The notes under the pieces: generated by a model
Databases searched by the model: none
What the model saw: only the letters and a program-made list of their open reading frames with translations
Told to the model about the DNA's origin: nothing
Source: Chlorobiota bacterium
GTDB taxonomy: Bacteria; Bacteroidota; Ignavibacteria; OLB7
Direction of reading: 5' to 3'
DNA length: 64,000 nt
NCBI GenBank assembly: GCA_028287785.1
Contig: JAQBOZ010000018.1
Location: forward strand, 62,001 to 126,000
In this document: positions 32,375 to 40,956 of the stretch, piece after piece
Layout of the letters: every line of letters begins with the position of its first letter
How positions within the stretch are numbered: position 1 is the stretch's first letter
Made by a program: the position numbers and the translations under genes

Positions 32375-34939
32375 TTATTCGTTTCGTACGATCTGCGCCA
32401 CCTGTTTCCTGGCCGCGGCGTTGGCCGGCGCCAGCCCCGCCAGGAAGGCCGTCACCATCACCAGCACGCCGGAGATAATGATGATGCCTGGGGAAATGGT
32501 GAGCTGGATCGTCCAGCCGAAGGAGACGCGGTTGATCACGTAGATCAGAATCGCGCTCAGCCCCAGCCCCGCAACCACCCCCAGCGTCTGGCTTGCCACG
32601 CCGATCAGCCCCGCCTGCACAAGCGTCATCTTCCTGAGCTGCGCCGCCGTTGCCCCCACCGCCTTCAGAATCCCGATCTCCCTGCTCCGCTCCACCACCA
32701 TCGCGGCCAGCGTGTTGGCAACGCCGATCGCCGCCACCACGATCGCCACGAACTGTAGAGCGTAGGTGATGGCGAATGTCTGATCGAACACCGCCAGCGC
32801 CTGGTTCCGCAACGTCAGATTGGAGTAGACGATGATCTGATAGCGCCCCACGAAATGCCGCTCGATGGCCGCGCGCACCTGCTCGATCTTCGAGGAATCG
32901 CGGAGGTAGAGCGCCACGTTGTTCACGGTGGTATCGCCGAATGTGCGGACGAACGGGCCGCTCCGCATCATCACCGAGCCGGCGTCGCTGCTGTAGTCGT
33001 AGTAGGTTCCGGCAATCGTCAGCGGATGATTTCCCGTCGGCGTCGCCAGGACAATCGTATCGCCACGCCCCTTGTGGAACTTCATCTCGAATCCCTCGCT
33101 CACGGCAATCGCCCCGGTATCGAGCGCCGCCATCACAACATCCCAGGCCTCATCCCTGAACTCCAGCGATGCCTGGTTCGCGGGGAGATTGAACCGCGCG
33201 CCGCTCACCGCCACGGTCCTCCCCTGATAGCCCTGCCGTATCCGCCTGAGCGCGTCCACGTTCCGAAGCTCCGGAAGCGAGTCCAGATAACGCACCAGCT
33301 CCGATGGGACGGAGCCGAACGGAACTGTCATGTAAAGATCGGCAGTGATGGTCTGCCGCATCCAGTAATCGACGGTCTTGCGGAAGGAGTCCACCATCGT
33401 GGAGATCCCGATCAGCATGGCGATGGCCGTCATCAGGGCCGCCACCGCCGTGGATGCGCGACCGAGCGACGCCTGGAGATAGGCGTTCGCCAGCTCCCCC
33501 TCGATCCCGAACAGCCGCTTGATCAGCGTCCCGGAGAGGCGGCTGGCGGCGGTGATAAAGGCCGGCGTCAGCAGCGCCACGCCGATCAGCAGAAGCCCCG
33601 CCCCCGCGAACCCGAGCAGCGGGTTGACCAGCCTGATCCCCAGCCAGCACGCGGCCACCGCCCCCGCCAGCGCCAGCGCGGTCCCCAGGAAGATCCGCCG
33701 AAGGTTGAGCCGCACCTTTGTCTCCAGCGACTGCACCGAGAATGTCTCCCTCGGATGCGCGCGCGATGCCTCGATCGCCGCCGGCAATGCCGATACGGTG
33801 GAGGCGGCCACTCCCAGCAGGGCGCCCACCAGCAGCGTGAACGGATCGATCCTGAGATGGTCCACAACCGTCAGGATATAAAGCGCGGAGACCGTCCGGG
33901 TCACCTGTTCCAGCGCCACGCGGGAGAGGGCTATCCCAAGCGGCAGCCCGACCAGCGCGCCCAGTATTCCGATCACCACCGCCTCGCTCAGAAACAGCCG
34001 CAGGATCAGGCCGCGCGTGGCGCCCAGCGAGCGAAGGATTCCCAGCTCCCGCCGCCGCCGGAGCGTGTTGGTCAGCATCGTGTTGTAGATGATGAACATC
34101 GAGACGAACAGGGCGATAAAGCCGAGCGCCGTCAGGTTCAGATCGAACGAATCGAGCATCTTCGTCGCCTGCGCGTTGCGGCTTTCCGGCTCCCTGACCT
34201 CCACCCCTTTCGGCGCGTCCGGCGCCAGATATTCCTTGATCTCCTCCCGGTCCTTCGCCGGCACAAGCAGATCGATCCTGTCCAGCCTCCCGACGCGATC
34301 GAACGCCTCCTGCGCGGCGCCGATATCGAGCAGCGCGAAATTCCCCCCGAGTGCCGAGGCGGTCCCCTCCGGCCTGATGATATCCACCACATGAAACGTC
34401 AGCCGCTTCCCGTTCGCCACAAGCGCGATGCTGTCCCCTCTGGAACGATGATACTGGCGCGAGAGCTTTTCGGTGATGATGATGGCGTTCTTCTCCAGCA
34501 GGAACCGCAGATCCTGATCGCCTCCGCCTCCCTCCTTCCCCTGAAACGCATAGCTTCTGAACTTCCCCTCCGAAAACACATCGATGCCGAACACCAGCAG
34601 CGGCGTCCCGTTGGTGGAGTCGGTGGTTGCGCCGTCATCCACCACAGCGTACTGTTCGATCACCGGCGCCGCCGCCTCCACCGCCCTGCTGGCGCGAAGC
34701 CGGACGATATACCGCTCATCGAACCCGACACCGTTGCCGGAAACAGCCTGGAGGTTGGCCCTCCCGCTTACCACGTCCAGCGAGTTGGTGAACGCCTGGA
34801 ACGCCGAGCCGTTGGCAAGGCGGATCGCCACGAACACCGCAACGCCGATCGCCACCCCGGCCACCGAAAGAGCAAGTTTCCCCCACTCCAGCCGGAGATG
34901 GCGAAGGATGATTGTGCGAAAGAGCCTGATGACGTTCAA
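32375..34939 (-). CDS. FtsX-type ABC transporter permease, two FtsX domains
   Basis: 854 residues from a TTG at 34939 (NVIRLFRTIILRHLRLEWGKLALSVAGVAIGVAVFVAI), chosen because the open frame upstream reads through the repeat at 35007-35212; the start codon is uncertain. The first helix precedes a MacB-PCD-like periplasmic domain (~40-280). A first FtsX core follows (~285-400: ALGFIALFVSMFIIYNTML...RRRELGILRSLGATRG...). Further helices and a second periplasmic part lead to a C-terminal FtsX core (ERSREIGILKAVGATAAQLRKM ... VMVTAFLAGLAPANAAARKQVAQIVRNE). Such permeases extrude or extract lipoproteins, lipids or peptides when paired with a LolD/MacB-like ATPase; no ATPase gene is adjacent. Confidence 0.9.
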   Translation of the reverse strand: MNVIRLFRTIILRHLRLEWGKLALSVAGVAIGVAVFVAIRLANGSAFQAFTNSLDVVSGRANLQAVSGNGVGFDERYIVRLRASRAVEAAAPVIEQYAVVDDGATTDSTNGTPLLVFGIDVFSEGKFRSYAFQGKEGGGGDQDLRFLLEKNAIIITEKLSRQYHRSRGDSIALVANGKRLTFHVVDIIRPEGTASALGGNFALLDIGAAQEAFDRVGRLDRIDLLVPAKDREEIKEYLAPDAPKGVEVREPESRNAQATKMLDSFDLNLTALGFIALFVSMFIIYNTMLTNTLRRRRELGILRSLGATRGLILRLFLSEAVVIGILGALVGLPLGIALSRVALEQVTRTVSALYILTVVDHLRIDPFTLLVGALLGVAASTVSALPAAIEASRAHPRETFSVQSLETKVRLNLRRIFLGTALALAGAVAACWLGIRLVNPLLGFAGAGLLLIGVALLTPAFITAASRLSGTLIKRLFGIEGELANAYLQASLGRASTAVAALMTAIAMLIGISTMVDSFRKTVDYWMRQTITADLYMTVPFGSVPSELVRYLDSLPELRNVDALRRIRQGYQGRTVAVSGARFNLPANQASLEFRDEAWDVVMAALDTGAIAVSEGFEMKFHKGRGDTIVLATPTGNHPLTIAGTYYDYSSDAGSVMMRSGPFVRTFGDTTVNNVALYLRDSSKIEQVRAAIERHFVGRYQIIVYSNLTLRNQALAVFDQTFAITYALQFVAIVVAAIGVANTLAAMVVERSREIGILKAVGATAAQLRKMTLVQAGLIGVASQTLGVVAGLGLSAILIYVINRVSFGWTIQLTISPGIIIISGVLVMVTAFLAGLAPANAAARKQVAQIVRNE

Positions 34940-35006
34940 GACAGGTGCGGTCCTCGGAATGTGTGCGAACGCCGGCGGGGAGCATCCCCGGCCGGCGCTG
35001 TAATCA

Positions 35007-35212
35007 GTGCACAGGGCGATGCCCCGTGCACCAGGGATTGCGCCCCTCCGGGGCTTGGGAGGAACGTTGTTCAGCGTACTTCGACGACGCAGCCCCTTCA
35101 AGGACGATCAGATGCAAGGCGGCCGAGCCGGAGCGAATGCGGCGTCCGTTCAGACACCACAGTGAGCGAACGGTGAAGGCCAACGCAGCGGATGACGTCC
35201 TTCAACAGTCTG
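35007..35212 (-). repeat. 3'-UTR repeat (family 2), copy beta, with ~90-base insertion
   Basis: On the minus strand this begins right after the TAA stop of the 35213-38332 gene with CAGACTGTTGAAGGACGTCAT and ends CCCAAGCCCCGGAGGGGCG followed by a hairpin (GTGCACGGGGC-3 bases-GCCCTGTGCAC, one G-T pair, 35007-35031). Both ends match copy alpha at 13399-13496, with extra unmatched sequence between them. No gene is supported in this gap. Confidence 0.8.
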
Positions 35213-38200
35213 TTACCACCCCGGAGCTATCTGGAATCCGAACTGCCATCCCCTGGTGGGACGCTGGAACGGATAGGCGTAGTAGACCTCCAGCACCAGA
35301 TAGCCGAAGAGGTTGGCTCGCGCGGATACCCCCGCGCTGAAGACCGGCACCCGATCGGTGGAGTTCCGGTCGAACTTGAGCACCGGGCCTTCCGCGCTGG
35401 TCCAGGCGGTGCCGCCATCGATGAACGCGGCCAGCTCCGTTGGGAGATAGGGGAAGTTGATAAGGCCGAACTGCCGCGTGCCGAACAGGGGTACGCGCAA
35501 CTCCGCGTTCACCACGGCAATGCGGCTGCCGAACAATCGGCTGTACTCCGGACAGCCGGGACCGGAGCAGTCCGACTGGTCGAACGATGCGGAGCTGTAG
35601 CCGCGCAGAAGCGTTTCGTAGCCGATAAACAGCGGATCGATCTTGCCGCTCTCCGCGTCGCCGCCGTAGCGGCCGTAATGGAAGCCGCGCACCGCGAACG
35701 TCACGGGATTAGCGAAGAAGTAGTGCCGGTAGTCCAGCAGCAGCGTGCCGAACCGGAGCGAGCCGGCGGTTCCCCCAAGCTCGAACCGGAAGCGCTCCCC
35801 CGATACCGGCGATGTAAAGCCGAACGCCGAGTTATCCCCCACATACGCAGTGCTCCCCTGGAGCAGATTCAGCCCGTCGGGAGCAGTCACATCCTTCGTA
35901 TCCTCGCCGATCACCTGATTGCCGATCACCACGGTCTGCTTGTCCTGAACCGAATACGACTGGCGCGTATAGCCGGTGGTGAATTCCACCCGCCGCGTCG
36001 TTGAAAACGGATAGAACCCGATCAGCGAAAGCTGATCCACGAACACCCGTTCCTGAAACTGATGGAACGTCTGCCCCAGATACTGGGAGCCGCCGATATC
36101 GATCACGGTGTCGGTGGCCGCCGACTCGGTCGACAGATAGGGGATATGCGCCACCGATGCCCCCCAGCCCCACCGTCCCTTCGTGTAGAGATAGGAAACC
36201 TCGCCGCCGATATCCTGAAAGCTGCCGTTCACCTGGAGCGCGGCGTTCAGGTGATGATAGCCCAGCATGTCGCTGAAGTAGGCGGCAATAGCGCCGCCAA
36301 GCCCCGCGCCGTTGCCGTTGAAGGCGACGCCGATGGTCGGGCTGCCGAGGTAATCGAGCTGGATGGAGGGATGATAATCACCGATCGGGAAGGGGCCGGA
36401 TGGGCCGCCACCGGCGCTGTTGGCAAGATAGGCGCTCACCTCGCCGCCATCGCGCGGGCCGGGTAGAATCCCTCCGCTCGCTACTCCGGTCGCGCCAGCA
36501 GTCGCAGGATCGCCGGGGGACCGCGACGGGTCGATCGAGAGGATCTCGTAGCTCCCGTGACTGAAGACCGAGAACATGATCCGCCCCGTGGTCCTTGCCA
36601 CCGACATCGCCGGGGAAAGCCCCGTGATGCCGCTTACCCCGGTCGCAACATGCGTCAGGCGGGTGATCGATTTGGAGTCGAGCGTATAGCGATAGATATC
36701 GGAGAAACCATCCTGATCGGAGATGAAGTAGATCTGGCGACCATCCGGGGAGTACTGCGGGTTGATGGTCTTGGCGTCGCTGAAAAGCGGGACCGGCGTC
36801 AGCGCTCCGCTCGCCACGTTCATCAGCGTAAGGCTGAGCGGGACAAAGGTCAGCTCGCGGAAATCGGTGCCCCGGTCGGATACGAAGGCGATCGTGGCCC
36901 CGTCCGGCGACCAGACCGGCTGAAAGTCGGCATTGCGATCGTTGGTCATGCGGCGCACGGCCTGCGTTGCCACGTCGACGATGTAGATATCGCTGATCCC
37001 GCCGGCGGCACCGGAAAAGACGATCTGCTTCCCATCCGGCGACCACGATGGGTTGGAGATCTCCCCCACCCCCTTGATATGAATCTGCCGCTCGATATCG
37101 CGCGAGTTGATATCGAGAATGGCAAGCTGATCATCCCCCTCCACGTAGGTGACAAAGGCGAGCTTTTTTCCATCGGGCGACCATGAGCCGGACGAATTGA
37201 TAAAGCGGAGCGCGTCGAAATGGGAGTTCGTCTCGGCGCTGACGAGCTTTGTGATGATCGTTCCGGTGGACGCATCGGCCAGATAGAGATCGATCGAGAA
37301 GACCCCTCGCGATGAGAGGAGCGTCACGTACCGGCCGTCGGGGCTGACCGCGGGGCCAAGGTTCATCACGTCGAGATCCTTATCGCGGAGAAGCGGGGCG
37401 CCGGCGGAATCGGGGCGGGTTCTGGCGCTGACGAGCGGCTCGTAGGTGGCGCGCACCGAGGCGATCCATTCCTTCGAGAGCGTCTCCTCGTTCATCTTCA
37501 GAATCCGCTCGAAGGCATAGTCCAGATCGGTCTGCACGGCAAGCCTGAAGAGTTTCGGGATCACCGTATCGCCCCATCGCCCGCCGATGTAGGCCCAGAT
37601 CGCCTGCCCGTACCGATAGGGGAAGTAGCGGGGATCGCGGGTGATATCCTCGATGGAGGGAACCTTGTTCTGCAACACCACATCGCGAAGCCACATCGCC
37701 GTGTTCGGATCGTCCCGCCCGAGCGACAGGTACTCCGCCATCCCCTCGATAAACCAGAGCGGGAGCAGGCTTATCCGGTTCTGCCCCTGCTGCTCCTGCG
37801 CGTTCTGCGAAAGATCGTACTGAAACGCGTGGACCAGCTCGTGGCCGATGACGTGATCGTTGTCCCTGTAGGAGCCGGTCATCGGAAGCACAACCCGATC
37901 CTTGAGCGGCTCGGTGAAGCCGCCGGTCCCCTCGCCGATCATCTCCTCGACCACATTCGTCTGCTGGAAATCCCCCTGGTTGGCGTAGAGGATCATCGGC
38001 TTGCGTCCCACGAACCGGTGATCGAATAACTGCGAAAGGCGATCGTACCAGCGCTCCGCCATCCGCGCCGCGTCATCCACCGCCACCCGTTCCTCCGGGT
38101 AGAAATGGATATCGAAGTGCGGGGTCTTCATCACCTTGAAATCGAAATTCTCATACTGCACCTTGTTCCGCCCGAAATACTGAGCCTCCGATACGGCGGG

Positions 38201-38332
38201 CAGGAACATACATACCGCGAGCAGGATGGCAGTGAAGAGGGGCCTCCCCTTTCCGGCATCGACGGTGGTGAGGGGTGCCGGGCGATCGGGGTCGAGACCG
38301 AGGACGGGGGCATTGGTATCGGTAAACCACAT
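35213..38332 (-). CDS. Peptidase-MA-like / TolB-type propeller / outer-membrane barrel fusion protein
   Basis: 1039 residues from ATG 38332, with a signal-like stretch at ~30-55 (PLFTAILLAVCMFLPAVSEAQ) after a charged N-tail. Residues ~60-290 look like a gluzincin (peptidase MA-type) domain with HELVH at 164-168 and a downstream WFIEGMAEYLSLG glutamate helix. From ~330 to 640 come WD40-like PD40/TolB repeats (NPSWSPDGKQIVFSG, DFQPVWSPDGATIAFVSD, NPQYSPDGRQIYFISD). The remainder is a BamA/Omp85-like surface antigen barrel (VNAELRVPLFGTRQFGLINFPYLPTELAAFIDGGTAW, ending VEVYYAYPFQRPTRGWQFGFQIAPGW style). Inferred to be an outer-membrane protein with a periplasmic peptidase-like head; the activity is unproven. 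Confidence 0.88.
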   Translation of the reverse strand: MWFTDTNAPVLGLDPDRPAPLTTVDAGKGRPLFTAILLAVCMFLPAVSEAQYFGRNKVQYENFDFKVMKTPHFDIHFYPEERVAVDDAARMAERWYDRLSQLFDHRFVGRKPMILYANQGDFQQTNVVEEMIGEGTGGFTEPLKDRVVLPMTGSYRDNDHVIGHELVHAFQYDLSQNAQEQQGQNRISLLPLWFIEGMAEYLSLGRDDPNTAMWLRDVVLQNKVPSIEDITRDPRYFPYRYGQAIWAYIGGRWGDTVIPKLFRLAVQTDLDYAFERILKMNEETLSKEWIASVRATYEPLVSARTRPDSAGAPLLRDKDLDVMNLGPAVSPDGRYVTLLSSRGVFSIDLYLADASTGTIITKLVSAETNSHFDALRFINSSGSWSPDGKKLAFVTYVEGDDQLAILDINSRDIERQIHIKGVGEISNPSWSPDGKQIVFSGAAGGISDIYIVDVATQAVRRMTNDRNADFQPVWSPDGATIAFVSDRGTDFRELTFVPLSLTLMNVASGALTPVPLFSDAKTINPQYSPDGRQIYFISDQDGFSDIYRYTLDSKSITRLTHVATGVSGITGLSPAMSVARTTGRIMFSVFSHGSYEILSIDPSRSPGDPATAGATGVASGGILPGPRDGGEVSAYLANSAGGGPSGPFPIGDYHPSIQLDYLGSPTIGVAFNGNGAGLGGAIAAYFSDMLGYHHLNAALQVNGSFQDIGGEVSYLYTKGRWGWGASVAHIPYLSTESAATDTVIDIGGSQYLGQTFHQFQERVFVDQLSLIGFYPFSTTRRVEFTTGYTRQSYSVQDKQTVVIGNQVIGEDTKDVTAPDGLNLLQGSTAYVGDNSAFGFTSPVSGERFRFELGGTAGSLRFGTLLLDYRHYFFANPVTFAVRGFHYGRYGGDAESGKIDPLFIGYETLLRGYSSASFDQSDCSGPGCPEYSRLFGSRIAVVNAELRVPLFGTRQFGLINFPYLPTELAAFIDGGTAWTSAEGPVLKFDRNSTDRVPVFSAGVSARANLFGYLVLEVYYAYPFQRPTRGWQFGFQIAPGW

Positions 38333-38639
38333 CTGGAAGTTCCTTATTATTGCCGTCCCGCAATGTGAGGCGCCGAGTCGGGTTCGGCTGCCGGGGCGAC
38401 AGGGGATTGAATGCCGGTTTCGAGATGCACAAGTATGATGCCGGGAGCGGAACGGCCCTGGGCGCCCGAAATTACGAAGCAGCGATGCAGGTTGAGCACG
38501 GCTCGCCATGTTTTGATCGAATATTCGCTTAAAGACCCTGGACGCTCTTAACGGAATGGGACGTTGGGCCGCTCGTCGAGGGACGTTCAGAGGGAGCCCT
38601 TCCGGGCTTCCCGATATCAGCTCTTACGGAGAAACAGGA
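38333..38639. other. Divergent intergenic region, no gene
   Basis: This 307-base stretch separates the minus-strand barrel protein from the plus-strand SDR, so it should contain promoters for both. The SDR ribosome binding site (GGAG, 38628-38631) is visible. No inverted repeat stood out and no convincing open frame is present. Confidence 0.6.
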
Positions 38640-39479
38640 ATGGGACGGATCTGGTTCATTACCGGCTGCTCCAGCGGGTTCGGCAGGCTTCTGAGCGAGC
38701 GGGCATTTGCGCTTGGCGATTCCGTGGTGGCAACCGCGCGGTCCACGCAGAGCCTTGGGAATATCGGACGGGGGGATGAATCGCGCATCCTCCGCCTGCC
38801 GCTCGATGTCCGGAACCAGAGCGATATCGATACCGCGGTGGAGCGGGCAATCGAGAAGTTCGGCCGGATCGATCTCCTGGTCAATAATGCCGGCTACGCC
38901 TATTTCGGTACACAGGAGGAGGGCTCGCTCGCGGAGATCCGATCGATGTTCGACACGAACATCTTCGGCCTGATCGCGGTGACGAAGGCGGTGCTTCCGC
39001 ATATGCGGAGCGCCCGTGCCGGGACCATCATCAACCTCTCCAGCATCGGCGGAAGGATCGCCACTCCGCGGGGTGGATTCTATCAGGCCACGAAATGGGG
39101 GGTGGAGGCGCTGAGCGAATCGCTGTTTCTGGAGGTTTCGGAGTTCGGGCTGAGGGTGATCGTGATAGAGCCGGGGGCGTACGAGACCGATTTCGGGCCA
39201 CGATCGTCGCGGATTGCTCCGGCTGAAAGCAGCGCGGACTCCCCGTACGCCGCGCATCGGAAACGATGGCGGGAGGTGCAGGAGCGCGAGGTCTTCCCAT
39301 ACAGCCAGAACCCATCGGAGGTGATCGACGGGATTCTGGACGCGGTTGCCTGCGATCTCCCGTTCGTCCGGCTTCCGATCGGCAGGGACGCCATCGATTT
39401 CATCAGGCGGCGGGAGAAGATGGGAGGAAATGCCTTTGTGGAGTGGCTGCGGAAGCTCTACAACGGCCGGAAGGAATAG
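38640..39479 (+). CDS. Short-chain dehydrogenase/reductase family oxidoreductase
   Basis: 279 residues. ATG 38640 has GGAGAAACAGGA upstream and gives the conserved start MGRIWFITGCSSGFG with the cofactor motif TGCSSGFG. NNAG (LLVNNAGYAYFG) and the catalytic FYQATKWGVEAL (Tyr-x3-Lys) are in place, with IEPGAYETDF after the active site. The TGxSSGFG plus YxATKxxVEAL combination recalls the classical SDR subgroup of 3-oxoacyl/retinol-like dehydrogenases. An NAD(P)-dependent cytosolic enzyme of unknown substrate. Single-gene transcript by context. Confidence 0.9.
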   Translation: MGRIWFITGCSSGFGRLLSERAFALGDSVVATARSTQSLGNIGRGDESRILRLPLDVRNQSDIDTAVERAIEKFGRIDLLVNNAGYAYFGTQEEGSLAEIRSMFDTNIFGLIAVTKAVLPHMRSARAGTIINLSSIGGRIATPRGGFYQATKWGVEALSESLFLEVSEFGLRVIVIEPGAYETDFGPRSSRIAPAESSADSPYAAHRKRWREVQEREVFPYSQNPSEVIDGILDAVACDLPFVRLPIGRDAIDFIRRREKMGGNAFVEWLRKLYNGRKE

Positions 39480-39700
39480 GATCGCGGCCAGCCGATGTAA
39501 ATGGTGACGGATTCGCGGGTTGTCATCTCATTATATCTCGATGAATCGTCCCGATCCCTCTATTATCTCACCATCGAGCGAAGTATATTCGCCCCTGATG
39601 TGCTCCCTACGTCCGACGGCCCCATTCCCACATCCGCCTTCCGCGTGCCGGCCAGCCACCGGAACCCGGCTTCGCGGCGTTCCGCACACACGGAGAACTC

Positions 39701-39916
39701 ATGCACAATTTCGATCTGATCCTTACCACGCAGTCCGGCGAATCGTCGATCGTGTTCGATGATTGCAGCGAGGCGATCGCCTGGCTGGCCGGCAATGGCG
39801 ACGAGGAGACGCGGCGGATTTCGATCGCGGTGACCGCCGATGATGGGAGAACGGTGCTGATCACCATCCCGAACGATGGCAGCAGGAAGGTCTCCGTGCA
39901 GATCGGCCCCCCCTAG
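39701..39916 (+). CDS. Small hypothetical protein
   Basis: 71 residues. ATG 39701 has GGAG 6 bases before it (CACACGGAGAACTC). The product (HNFDLILTTQSGESSIVFDDCSEAIAWLAGNGDEETRRISIAVTADDGRTVLITIPNDG) looks like a compact alpha/beta fold without a signal peptide or membrane helix. I do not recognise the family. The last codons overlap the end of the convergent terC gene by 4 bases. The upstream gap 39480-39700 is somewhat AT-rich and probably holds its promoter. Confidence 0.65.
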   Translation: MHNFDLILTTQSGESSIVFDDCSEAIAWLAGNGDEETRRISIAVTADDGRTVLITIPNDGSRKVSVQIGPP

Positions 39917-40845
39917 TTCCGCTCCTTCACCCCGTCCCCTTTCTTCTCCGGCCAGATGAGCGATGCGCCGATCGCCGCCGTCAGCACCATCGCCACCACC
40001 GCCAGCGATACCAGCATGTCGATATGCACCCACGCCTCGATCACCATCTTGGTGCCGATGAACGAGAGCACCACCGCCAGGCCGTACTTCAGGAGATAGA
40101 ACTTGTCGATGATGTTCGCCAGAAGGAAATAGAGGGAACGGAGCCCGAGGATGGCGAAGATGTTCGATGTGTAGACGATGAACGTATCGTGCGTGACGGC
40201 GAAGATGGCCGGGATGGAATCGAGCGCAAACACCAGATCGGTGCTTTCGATCAGCATCAATACGATCAGCATGGGGGTTATGATAAACCGCCCCGCCTCC
40301 TTCAGAAAGAACTTCTGATCGTGATATCGCTCGCTGACCGGGAACCACCGACGCATCAGCTTGATCACCGGGTTCGCCTCGATCTCGATCGTGGTCTCCT
40401 TCTCCAGGGCCATCCGGATGCCGGTGTAGATCAGGAACGCGCCGAAGATGTAGATCACCCAGTGGAACCGGGCTATCAGCAGCGAGCCGACCAGAATCAG
40501 CGAGGCGCGCATCACCAGCGCGCCGATGATCCCCCAGAAGAGTATCCTGTGCTGATACTTGGCCGGCACCTTGAAGTAGCCGAAGATCAGCACGAAGACG
40601 AAGAGGTTGTCGACCGACAGGGATTTCTCGATGAGATAGCCCGTCAGGAACGCCACCGCCTGCGGTTTCCCGAGCTCGAAGTAGATAAAGGTGTTGAACA
40701 GAAGGGCCAGCGTGATCCAGACGGCACTCCAGATCGCCGCCTCCTTCGGCTTCACCTCATGCGCGTCGCGATGAAAGACGCCCAGGTCCACCACCAGAAG
40801 CAGCAGGACAAGAGCATTGAATCCAATCCACCACCATATGCTCAT
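39913..40845 (-). CDS. TerC/Alx-family integral membrane protein
   Basis: 310 residues with about nine hydrophobic helices. Family blocks are clear: KEAAIWSAVWITLALLFN, TGYLIEKSLSVDNLFVFVLIFGYFKVP, LFWGIIGALVMRA, IYIFGAFLIYTGIRMA, and STDLVFALDSIPAIFAVTHDTFIVYTSNIFAILGLRSLYF. The membrane Asp residues in SVDN and STDLVFALDS are the putative metal-path residues. TerC/Alx proteins export Mn2+ or load exported metalloproteins. Upstream (40846-40956) I saw no yybP-ykoY riboswitch, though a CCCGTTGAACGGG hairpin sits directly against the GAAGG ribosome binding site. Confidence 0.94.
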   Translation of the reverse strand: MSIWWWIGFNALVLLLLVVDLGVFHRDAHEVKPKEAAIWSAVWITLALLFNTFIYFELGKPQAVAFLTGYLIEKSLSVDNLFVFVLIFGYFKVPAKYQHRILFWGIIGALVMRASLILVGSLLIARFHWVIYIFGAFLIYTGIRMALEKETTIEIEANPVIKLMRRWFPVSERYHDQKFFLKEAGRFIITPMLIVLMLIESTDLVFALDSIPAIFAVTHDTFIVYTSNIFAILGLRSLYFLLANIIDKFYLLKYGLAVVLSFIGTKMVIEAWVHIDMLVSLAVVAMVLTAAIGASLIWPEKKGDGVKERN

Positions 40846-40956
40846 GCGCCTTCCCCGTTCAACGGGTTGCCACAGCCGAGGGTATTGCTTCCGGTCATCT
40901 TCACCATGGAACTAGTTAGCTGAATTCGCCCGCCGGATTACCGGGTGACGTGATAG

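Noticed and set aside
32855-35176. 773-codon plus-strand open frame opposite the FtsX-type permease
   Set aside because: Composition dominated by His, Arg and Gln with no hydrophobic core; the minus-strand frame has FtsX motifs and membrane helices.
40846-40956. yybP-ykoY manganese riboswitch before terC
   Set aside because: The conserved loops of that riboswitch were not found; only a short hairpin near the ribosome binding site is visible.
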